DNA of 64,000 bases from Carassius auratus. Taxonomy: Eukaryota; Chordata; Actinopteri; Cypriniformes; Cyprinidae. The position numbers and the translations under genes were made by a program. The stretch's first letter is position 1; each line of letters opens with the position of its first letter. The notes beneath the pieces were generated by a model that saw nothing but the letters and a program-made list of their open reading frames with translations, was not told where the DNA came from and searched no databases. The DNA is taken from positions 13,482,033-13,546,032 of the forward strand of contig NC_039250.1 in the NCBI RefSeq assembly GCF_003368295.1, given 5' to 3'. Positions 24,791 through 36,700 of this stretch are shown here, piece after piece.

Positions 24791-27700
24791 ATGTATCTTA
24801 AGATGATTGTGTTGTTTCTGGCCGTGTCTTTGGCCGTGACGAGCGCTGGGATTCCTGGAGGCGTTGCAGATGCAGACATTAACAATGCAGATGTTCAGAA
24901 GGCGTTACGGTTCGCTGTGGCCCAGTACAACAAACAAAGCAACGAAGCGTTTGTGCGTAAGGTTACCAGAGTCATCAGGGTTCAACAACAAGTAAGTACT
25001 TCAAACCTTTATTCGGTTTGTAATCATTTAAACTGGGAACATCGCTGGATCAAACCCAGTGATCAAGAGCGCGGTAAAGTTAGTTTTAGGTTTGATATTA
25101 GCTGGATATTCGCCTAGGCTTGCTTTAGGGACCGTCTGCAAATGTACATCTCAGTACAAAACGAAGTCCAATAATTAATACAAATTATGTTTACAACATC
25201 ACAGTAAATGTCTTGTGGGCAAACTGACAAAAAATATTTAGCCAATATGTCCCTTACTGTATGTACAGTAAATAATTATTCTTCGAAAACAATTACTGTA
25301 AATCACAAAAAGGGTTTTCTCATGTTCCAAAGTTTGTAGTAAGTTTTTAGGTACAAGACTGACTTACTACAGGTGAAATTTTGCCATAATATCCCTTACT
25401 GTACGTACAGTACACACTTATTCTTAAAAAAACAATTACTGTAAATACAACGTAAGTTTGTATTTACAAGACTGACTTACTACAGGTGAATGTTTGCCAA
25501 TATCTCCCTTACTGTATGTAGGTGCAAAGTCCTATGTTAACTTCACTGGAACAGGAAAAAAGCTTCTTACTCGTCACAGAAGTCAATCAAAAAAGCGCAA
25601 GTTTAATCCAAACACAAAATTACAAAACTATACAAAATCCTGATGCATGGCTCCTGTAGCCTTTCCTATGGTTTCACCTGTTAAACCTTTAACTGTTGTT
25701 ACCTTGAACCTTTAAACAAGAGTTATTTTTTAATGACAGACGAAAACGGTAAGAAAACTGTTTCTCCCTTATTTCCTATACACGAACAAGTACCCAGTTC
25801 AATCTTCCGCCCAAGTGGGCGTAACCATTAAAGAAACAGAACAGAAATTAGCCTGTACATCAGAAAACATAGGAAACAGTACTGAAATATATATATAAAT
25901 ATATATAAAATAAATACAGAAAAAAAACAGAACTACCTCAGAAAGAAAGATACAAATATGATATATTCAGTTTATGCTTGAAATCAACACTCCAAGAAAC
26001 AATACCATACAAATTATTGAAACGTAAAATTGGCTCTTACACACCAGCCCCTAATTGTCTTTGTGTTCAACGAAACAATTAACAACCTATTTATACTAAA
26101 GAGCCAAACAAATTACATAAAAGAAAGATACCAAATAGTTTCAACTGAATCTCCAATTTTTTTTTCTTCAATAAGATGTTAACCTGAATTTAGGTGATAA
26201 GCCCATAACAGATAGGAGACTATAAATCTGCCTCTAAAAGTAAACAAAGCTTAGTAACAGGACGTAAAAGAATGTTTGTGCTTGTTTTCACTCGGGCCTG
26301 CCGCACAAGACCTTTGTTGTCTGTGAATGTTTGTAGCACACGTCCCATTACCCAAGAGTTTCGTGGTGCGGAATCATCAGCAACCAATACAACGTCCCCA
26401 AGCTTGAGATTTTGTACTAGGCTTTGCCACTTTTGTCTTTCTTGCAGGTCTGGTAAGTATTCTTTGATCCAGCGCTTCCAAAATATGTCAGCCATATACT
26501 GAACTTGGCGCCACCTACGTCTGGAATACAGGTCTGCTTTGTCAAAAACCCCAGGAGACATGGGCGGCTTTACTTTCAACAGCAGCAAATGATTTGGAGT
26601 AAGGACCTCCAAATCGTTTGGGTCATTGGACACCTTAGTGATGGGACGACTATTGATTATTGCTTCCACCTCACATAAGAGCGTTTGAAGACTTTCTTCA
26701 TCAAGAGACTGCTGTTTTACAATGGAGTTGAGAATTTTTCTGACAGTCCGTATTTGACGTTCCCACACTCCTCCATGGTGGGATGCAGTTGGAGCATTGA
26801 AAATCCACTGTACACCTTTTGCAAGCATTGTGGTTTGAATCCTGTCATTATTTAAACTTTGTATGGCCTTTTGCAACTCCCTTTCTGCCCCAATGAAATT
26901 TGTCCCATTGTCAGACCTGATTGTTTTAACCTGACCCCTTCTAGAAACAAATCTCCTTAGTGCATGAATGCACGAGTCTGTGTCCAAAGAGCTGGCAACC
27001 TCAATGTGAACAGCTCTTAACGTCAGGCAAGTAAAGATTACCCCATATCTTTTAATCAGTGTCCTTCCTCTTTTGATTTCAAATGGGCCAAAATAATCAA
27101 TGCCTACATTTGTGAATGGGGGTTCATCTGGCAAAAGCCTGTCACGGGGAAGGTCAGCCATGAATTGTTTGCCTGTAGTGCCGCGCTGGCGTTTACAAAT
27201 TGTGCATTGAGATAGGATTTTTCTGATGGCCGTTTGTGCTTTTGGAATCCAGTATTTTTCCCGTAACTTTGACAACATGTGATTACGGCCGCTGTGACCC
27301 ACATCTGCATGAATTGATCTTAAGATCAGATGTGAAACAGGATGGTCCTTTGCTAAAATAGCAGGATGCTTGGCCTCCTCAGGCATAGATGACCTGCTTA
27401 GTCTGCCACCTACTCTTAGAATTTTGTCTTGCAAAACTGGTGACAACTTGTAGAGAGCGCTGCTGTGTTTTACAGTTTTACCTTGCTGGAGGGCTTTGAT
27501 TTCCTCTGGAAACATGATTGTTTGGCTGTAGCGAATGATCTCTTCCTCAGCTTTTTCAAGGTCACTTACAGTCAATGTAACCCCTGACAGCGAAGATTTG
27601 AAGTTTTGAAGTTCAGCATTCACTGCTAGATTGTCTCTTAGACTGTGGCACAGCTCATTTCTTTTTTCCATTAGTGTCTTCAGAGTGCTTTTAAACTTGA

Positions 27701-30700
27701 GGAACCATGCAATGGCTCTTTTCAAACGGTACCAATCGGAGTAGTGTGAAAAGAACTGAGAAGTATAGTCAGAATTGTCTGCACTCACTGCATTTACGCA
27801 GACTTCCTTAACTTCCAAATCATTAACAGATAACTTAAGGGTGTGACTAGGCATTTTTGGCCACTCTGATTCTGGCTTTGTCAGAAAGGATGGACCTGTG
27901 AGCCATGAATTTGCTTTAAGGAAAGTATCTACAGTAAGTCCTCTTGAGGCAATGTCGGCCGGGTTGGAAGAAGAATTCACATACCTCCATTGCGACGCCT
28001 TTGAGAGCTCTCTGATTGCAGTTACCCTGTTGGCCACAAATGTACGGAACCGTGTGCTTTCGTTGTTGAGATATTTCAGGACTGAAGTACTGTCTGTCCA
28101 AAATACAGATTCCTGAAGAATCAAGTCCAATTCAGATTTCAGCATATTGTCCATTCTAGCAGCCATTGTAGCTGCAGTAAGCTCAAGACGTGGCACGGTA
28201 ACTGTTTTTACTGGAGCAACCCTTGCTTTACCCATAACAAATGCACAATGTTGGTTACCTCTGTGATTCTCCATGAGCAAGTATGACACTGTGCCAAAAC
28301 CCAGCTCACTGGCATCTGCAAAATGATGCAGCTGCGCTGAGGTGATTTCACCAAAGTTAAGTGGCTTCATGCATCTTTCAACCTGAAAGTCATTCAAGTT
28401 CTGAAGACTAGCCAGCCACAGATTCCACTGATGTCTGAGAGTTTCTGGAATCTTGTCATCCCAGTCATGTTTTGTTCTACAAAGCTCCTGCAGTATTTGC
28501 TTTGCAGGAAGAATAACTGGAGAAAGTATTCCAAGGGGATCATAAATGGAGCTGACCATGGACAATATACCTCTCCTTGTAAGAGGCTTTTCCTGTAGAG
28601 TTACTTTGAACTGCAAAGTGTCTGTCTCAACACACCACTGAACCCCTAGAGCTCTTTCCAATGGTAACTTGTCTTTCTCCAGGTCCAAATCCTTCACTGT
28701 CTTAGCTTTGCTCTCCTCACTTATGGATGCAAGTACAGTGCGACTGTTGGACATCCACTTGGTCAAATTAAATCCTCCTGATGCACACATCTCCCTTAAG
28801 TCATGCATTAGAGCAATACCCTGCTGTTCAGTAGCCACAGACGTCAAACAATCATCCACATAGAAATTCCTAAGGACTGTCTGAATTACCTCTGATCTAT
28901 GCTGTGCACTGTTGTCCTTTGCACACCTTTGCAAAGCATAAATTGCACAACTTGGGGAGGATGTAGCACCAAATAAGTGGACACTCATTCTGTATTCCTC
29001 CACTTCCTGTGCAGTGTCCCCTTTAGGCCACCAAAGGAATCTTAACAGATCTTTATCTTTAGCAGGAACTCTGACCTGATGAAACATCCCTTCTACGTCT
29101 GCTGCAAGGGCAATCGGCTTATGTCTGAATCTCACCAGAACACCAATAAGAGAATTATTCAAGTTGGGTCCTTGCAACAGTTGCGAGTTGAGTGATTTTC
29201 CTTGGTAGGTAGCTGCGCAGTCAAACACCACTCGAAGTTTGTGTTTTTGTGGGTGATACACCCCGTGGTGTGGGATGTACCAGATTCTGCCAAGGGTTCC
29301 TTCAATTTCACTTGCAGGGATTTTCTCAGCATGACCTTTGAGTAGCATGTCCTCCATGAAACTACAATAGTCCATGTAGAAAGCTGAATTTCTTTTGAAT
29401 TTTCTTTTTAGAAATTGTGAACGCAGAGAAGCTACAACATAGTTGTTGGGAAACATCACATCCTTTTTTTTCAAAGGAAGGTCAATGCAGTAATGCCCAT
29501 CTACAAGCTCTATGGACTGTGATACAGACTTCATAAACTGTCTATCCTCAATGGACATTTCCAAATTTTCAGCTTGTTCACATTCAGGAAAATCATACCT
29601 CATTTGCTGTTGGATTAGGTTCTCCAAAGTTACCACTGAAATCCTGTTTGCCATAACCTGTGTCCATCCTGTGTTTCTGTTAGTTTGGATGTTCTCTCTC
29701 TCCAAAGGTCCATTTACAATCCAGCCCAGGATGGTCTTGACAGCATAAGGCCCATCTCCTCTACTGTTGATGACCTTCCATGGCTCAAGAATCTTAGGTA
29801 CATTTGTTCCGATTAGTAAGCCAATACCGGCATCGATCTGAGGAAGATGCACCTCTTCAAGATATTTCCATTTCTGAACATCCTTCTGTTGCGGAATGTT
29901 TTCTCCTTTAACTGGAATTTCTTTTTGAGAGAACACCTGAGGGAGATCCACAAAATTATTCTCGTTCAGTCCACTTATTTCCAGTTCGGTGCAAACATGT
30001 GTACTAACAGACCTTTCCTGTCCCATAGTACGCAGTAGGATGTTTGTTTTCCTGCCAGTTAGCTTTAATTCCTTCATTAGCTGTTCTGTACAAAATGTCG
30101 CAGAACTTCCTGGGTCCAAGAAGGCGTAAGTCAAAACTTCCTGATTGCTTTTTTTGGACTTAACTCTAACTGGTACTATGGCTAAAGAGCACACCAAATG
30201 ACCAGCCCCAGTGCAGCCACATGTTTCGCTGATGACAGTGTCAGTGACAGTTAAGGAGCTGTCTCCATCTTGAGATTTTGGAAGCACTGGCTTCCTGTCT
30301 GGGAGATGAAGAATGGTCGGATGCTTTAATGAGCATTTTTGACAAGTTAGTCTTTGCATACAACCTTTACTCATGTGACCTGGTAATAAACAACCATAGC
30401 ACAAGCCTTTAGATTTCAGAAAGTCAAGTTTTTCATTGTGTGGCTTATGCTTCAGAATGCTGCAAACGTCCAATCCATGGTTTTTATTACAGCATAAGCA
30501 GAGGGTTTCATGGCTTGCTTTTGCTAGATCTTTTTCCTTTGTTCTTTGTTTTTTGGGTTCTGGAACAGGTGTCACACTTGTTGCAAATGTGGTTTTCCTT
30601 TCTTTCACTTGCAAGTTACTTGATCTGTTTGTTTTGAATTTGAGATTGTCTTTTGCCATCGTGTTATCCTGAATATTGCCAAACAGTGGATGCGAAACAA

Positions 30701-33700
30701 TCTTTGCCTGCTTGTCTACAAAACTAACCAAGTCACAGAATCTTGCTCTCAAGCCAGTCCTTTCTTGAAGCTCGCAGGCAACTGCTCTCCATTTTTCTCT
30801 CAGTTTGAAAGGAAGCTTAGATACAATTGCACGCATGTTGCTTGGACTGTCCATTTCCTCAACATATTCCACACTGTCAATGGTGTTGCAACAACCAGTA
30901 AGGAAAAGAGCAAACTCATTTAAGGCTTTATTATCCTCAGGCCTTAAAGCTGGCCAGTTCAGTGCCTTTTCTGTATAGGCAGTGGCGATTGTGTACTCAT
31001 TGCCAAAATGTTGGTAGAGTAGTCTTTTAGCCTCTTTGTAGCCCCTTTCAGAAGGCATGTGTTGACAGCTGCGTACCAGAACCTTTGGTTGCCCCTTGGT
31101 AAACTGTTCTAAGAAGTACAATCTGTCTTTGTTATTTGTTGTCTTACTCTCTACTCCATGTTCAAAGGCTCGAATAAAGAATGTGAAATCCAGCGGGTCT
31201 CCACTAAACACTGGAATATCCATAGGTGGAAGAGTAGATAAAGACTGCTGTTTCATGAAAATCTCAGCAATGTCATTTTGACGTTGCATTATGTTGAACA
31301 AGCTTCCTGTATCAACATGTGAAGGAATTCTCACATCTGACCTTGTTGGTTGTGATTTAGCAAAATCATGATGCACATCACTGTCTCTTGGAACTGCATC
31401 AGTATCAGGTGCTAGCTCACGAGAAAATGTTTTTGGCCGTACTACTTGATTAGGTGTAGCTTTAAGGGTTTCTGCAATAGTGGCAGCCCTAGCTGCATTA
31501 CCAGATGCATCAGAAACACTACGAGCTGGTTCATACATGGACAAAACCTGAAGTTTGGCTTCAGCCGCAGCAATAGCAGTTTGGAGCTCTAAATTTTCCC
31601 TCTTTGCTTTGAGCTCAGTTTCCTCTCTCTCAAGCTCTTGTTTCTGTAATAACGCATTAGCTCGTGCCAACAGCTCTGCCCTTTCAGTTTCAATTTTCAG
31701 TCTAGAAGAAGCTGTAGATGAAACACCTGAAGCCACCTGACTACGAGATTTTTTTGGAAAGAGAGGCAGTTGTGAAGAAGAGATTACCATTGAGGCACTG
31801 TCATTACATTCAACCTCTGCATCACATTGCTCTGCCTCCTTGGATTGGAGTTTTACTTTTTCAACCCAGTCTTTAACCTTGTCTACAAAGTGCTTAACTG
31901 CTTGAGACTTCGGTTCGAACCAATGTAACTGATCTAAATATGCCTCATCATCTGACATAAATTCTCTGGTTGCATAATTAATGTCTTGGAATGCAGCAAA
32001 GGACTGTGCAAACTCACCATTTATACAATCATACACAGTGTCAACATTACCAGAGTCCTCAAGCAAAGCTTCAATTTCTCTCATTTGCCTTGTTAAATGT
32101 CCCAGCTTGGCTCTTCTAGTTCCCAACAAGTGATGAAGCCGTTCCTCTTGTGCTTTAACAGTCATCTTCGGCACTCTTTTAGAGGCCGCGTTCAATTCCT
32201 CTGTTTCCATAGTAATCAATGTTCGTGTTCAAAGCGCGCATTGCGTTCATCACGAAAGCAGATGAGATCGCCCTCTTGCGATGCTGTGTGGAAACGCAAA
32301 CATGGCGGGACCATGACGCAGCAAAGTTCAGCAATATTCAAAGTCCAATAATATCCCCAAAACGTCCGAAAAAGTTGTGAAAGCTCACTAAAGTCCGATC
32401 AGCAAAATCCGTAGTGTATGTAATCCAAATGGCATCGGAGAATCTCAGCCGAGAATCCCGCGAAAGTCCGTTAATATCCAAGTAACGTTATGGTCTTTGA
32501 TGTTGCGTGAATCACTCGATAATCTTCTCGTTAAAAACAAAAATATTGCTCGCTTCAAACGAAAAAGAGAAGTTTTCTTACTTTAATGTAGGTGCAAAGT
32601 CCTATGTTAACTTCACTGGAACAGGAAAAAAGCTTCTTACTCGTCACAGAAGTCAATCAAAAAAGCGCAAGTTTAATCCAAACACAAAATTACAAAACTA
32701 TACAAAATCCTGATGCATGGCTCCTGTAGCCTTTCCTATGGTTTCACCTGTTAAACCTTTAACTGTTGTTACCTTGAACCTTTAAACAAGAGTTATTTTT
32801 TAATGACAGACGAAAACGGTAAGAAAACTGTTTCTCCCTTATTTCCTATACACGAACAAGTACCCAGTTCAATCTTCCGCCCAAGTGGGCGTAACCATTA
32901 AAGAAACAGAACAGAAATTAGCCTGTACATCAGAAAACATAGGAAACAGTACTGAAATATATATATAAATATATATAAAATAAATACAGAAAAAAAACAG
33001 AACTACCTCAGAAAGAAAGATACAAATATGATATATTCAGTTTATGCTTGAAATCAACACTCCAAGAAACAATACCATACAAATTATTGAAACGTAAAAT
33101 TGGCTCTTACACTGTATGTACAGTATATAATAATTATTTAAAAACAATTACTGTACATCACAAAAGAGTTTTTTCATGTTCCAAAGGTTGTAGTAAGTTT
33201 GTAGTTACAAGACTTACTTACTACAAGTAAAATTTTGCCATTATCTCCCTTACTGTACGTACAGTACACACTTATTCTTAAAAAAACAATTACTGTAAAT
33301 AACCACAATGGTTTTTTTCCTGTTCCAAAGGTTGTAGTACGTTTGTAGTTACAAGACTTACTACAGGTGAAATTTTGCCAATGTCTCCCTTACTGTATGT
33401 ACAGTATATAATAATTCTTTAAAAACAATTACTGTAAATCACCAAAAGGGTTTTTTTTAAGTTCCAAAGGTTGTAGTACACTTGTAGTTACAAGACTGAC
33501 TTACCACAGGTGAATTTTTGCCAATATATCCCTTACTGTACATATATAATTTTTCTTAGAAAACAATTACTGTAATTCACCATGAGGGTTTTTTCATCTT
33601 CCAAAGGTTGTAGTGAGATTGTAGTGACAAGATTGACATACTACAAGTGAAATTTTGCCTATATATTCTTTACTGTATGTACAGTACATAATTAATCTTA

Positions 33701-36700
33701 GAAAAACAATTACTGTAAATCACCAAAAGGGTTTTTTCATGTTCCAATGGTTGTAGTACATCACTACTTACAAAACTATCTTACTACAGGGGTAATTTTG
33801 CTATTTTATCCCTTACTGTATGTACAGTACACAATCTTCAAAAAACAATTACTGTAATTGACCAATGTTTTTTTTTGTCATGTTCCAAAGGTTGTAGTAC
33901 ATTTGTAGTAACAAGACTGAATTACTACAGGTGAAAGTTTGCCAATATCTAACTTACTGTATGTACAGTGCATACTTATTCTTGAAAAACAATTACTGTA
34001 TTTCACCCCAAAAAAAAAAAAAAAATTTCATGGGTACTACAACATAAACATGGTTTATGATGACACGTCCTGTGTTCCGGTAAAACAAAAGGCTTTAAAA
34101 AAAGAAAGAAAAAAACGGTGTTTTCTGGAATTCTAAAGTTGCCATTCGTTTTCTGTGAGGGGGTAGGTGTAATGTTGGTGTAGGGTGATAGAAAGTGCAG
34201 TTTATATAGTATAAAAACTATAACACCTTTTGGAGAGTCCCCGCAAACCACAAATTGTTTTCAAAGAATAATCATCTACTGTACATACAGTAAGATAGAA
34301 ATTGTCAAAATTTCACCTATAGTAAATCAGTCTATTAACTACAAAGGTTCAACAGCCTGAAATACAGTATTTTTTTCCTAAAAATTATGTACTGTATGTA
34401 CAGTAAGGAAAATATTGGCAAAATCGCACCTGTAGTAAGTCAGAGTTGTAACTACAAATGTACTACAGCCTTTGGAACATGATAAAATCATATTGGTCAA
34501 TTACAGTAATGGTTTTGAAGGTTAATTATGTACTGCATGCACAGCAAGGCTGATATTTGCAACGTTGCACCTGTAGTAAGTCAGTCTGGTAACTACAAAT
34601 GTACTACAACCTTTGGAACATAAAAAACCCTGTGGTGAATTACAGTAATTGTTTTATAAGAATAATTATGTACTGTATGTACAGTAAGGGAGATACTGGC
34701 AAACTTTGACCTGTAGTAATTCAGTCTGGCCACTAGGAATGTACTACAACCCTTGGAACATAAAAACCCCTTTTAATGAATTACAGCTATTGTTTTTTTT
34801 TAACAATAATTATGTACTGTATGTACAGTAAGGGAGATATTGACAAAATTTCACCTGTAGTAAATCAGTCTTGTATCTACAAACATACTACAACCTTTGG
34901 AACATGAAAAAACCCTTTTGGTGATTTACAGTAATTGTTTTTAAGAATAATTATGTACTGTACGTACAGTAAGGGAGATATTGGCAAACTTTCACCTGTA
35001 GTAAGTAAGTCTTGTAACTTCAAACGTACTACAACCTTTGGAACATGAAAAAACCCTTTTGGTTATTTACAGGAATTGTTTTTTAAGAATAATTTTGTAC
35101 TGTACGTACAGTAAGGGAGATATTGGCAAACTTTCACCTGTAATAAATAATTATTGTAACTACAAATGTACTACAACCTTTGGAACATGAAAAAACCCTT
35201 TTGGTGATTTACAGTAATTGTTTTTTAAGAATAATTATGTACTGTACGTACAGTAAGGGAGATTTTGGCAGACTTTCACCTGTAGTAAGTCAGTCTTGTA
35301 ACTTCAAACGTACTACAACCTTTTTGAACATGAAAAAACCCTTTTGGTGATTTACAGTAATTGTTTTTGAAGAATAATTATGTACTTTACGTACAGTAAG
35401 TTATATATTCACAAAATTTTACCTATAGTAAGTCATTCTTGTAACTACAAACCTACTACAACCTTTGTAACATGAAAAAACCCTTTTGGTGATTTACAGT
35501 AATTGTTTTTTATGAATAATTATGTACTGTATGTACAGTAAGGGAAATATTGGCAGACTTTCACCTGTAGTAAGTCAGTCTTGTAACTACAAAAGTACTA
35601 CAACCTTTTTGAACATGAAAAAACCCTTTTGGTGATTTACAGTAATTGTTTTTGAAGAATAATTATGTACTTTACGTACAGTAAGTTATATATTCACAAA
35701 ATTTTACCTATAGTAAGTCATTCTTGTAACTATAAACCTACTACAACCTTTGTAACATGAAAAAACCCTTTTGGTGATTTACAGTAATTGTTTTTAAGAA
35801 TAATTATGTACTGTACGTACAGTAAGGGAGATATTGGCAAACTTTCACCTGTAGTAAGTAAGTCTTGTAACTTCAAACGTACTACAACCTTTGGAACATG
35901 AAAAAACCCTTTTGGTTATTTACAGGAATTGTTTTTTAAGAATAATTTTGTACTGTACGTACAGTAAGGGAGATATTGGCAAACTTTCACCTGTAATAAA
36001 TAATTATTGTAACTACAAATGTACTACAACCTTTGGAACATGAAAAAACCCTTTTGGTGATTTACAGTAATTGTTTTTTAAGAATAATTATGTACTGTAC
36101 GTACAGTAAGGGAGATATTGGCAAACTTTCACCTGTAGTAAGTCATTCTTTATACTACAAACGTACTACAACATTTTGAACATTAAAAAACCCTTTTGGT
36201 GATTTAAAGTAATTGTTTTTGAAGAATATATGCACTGTATGTACAGTAAGGGAGATATTGGCAACATTTCACCTGTAGTAAGTCAGTTTTGTAACTACAA
36301 ATGTACTACAACCTTTGGAACATGAAAAAAACCTTTTGGTGATTTACAGTAATTGTTTTTTAAGAATAAGTATGTACTGTACATACAGTAAGGGAGATAT
36401 TGGCAAAATTTCACCTGTAGTAAATCAGTCTTGTAACTACAAAAGTACTACAACCTTTGGAACATGAAAAAACCCTTTTGGTGATTTACAGTAATCGTTT
36501 TTTAAGAATACTTATGTACTGTACGTACAGTAAGGGAGATATTGGCAAACTTTCACCTGTAGTAAGTCATTCTTTATACTACAAACGTACTACAACATTT
36601 TGAACATAAAAAAACCCTTTTGGTGATTTAAAGTAATTGTTTTTGAAGAATATATGCACTGTATGTACAGTAAGGGAGATATTGGCAACATTTCACCTGT

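Larger units (their letters stand above)
25517..33111 (-). mobile_element. BEL/Pao LTR retrotransposon, full length, about 7.6 kb
   Basis: Two 525-bp LTRs that I read as identical (25517-26041 and 32587-33111), plus-strand ends TGTAGGTGC...GCTCTTACA, flanked by 5-bp CTGTA duplications (25512-25516; 33112-33116). One long minus-strand frame lies between them. A purine-rich tract next to the 25517 LTR (minus strand AGGGGCTGGTG) fits a polypurine tract. Inserted within a palindromic unit of the foldback element. Identical LTRs imply a very recent insertion. Confidence 0.95.

Noticed and set aside
32211..32219. BEL/Pao start at the upstream TTG
   Set aside because: The frame is open to TTG at 32219, but the first ATG at 32210 is the more likely start.
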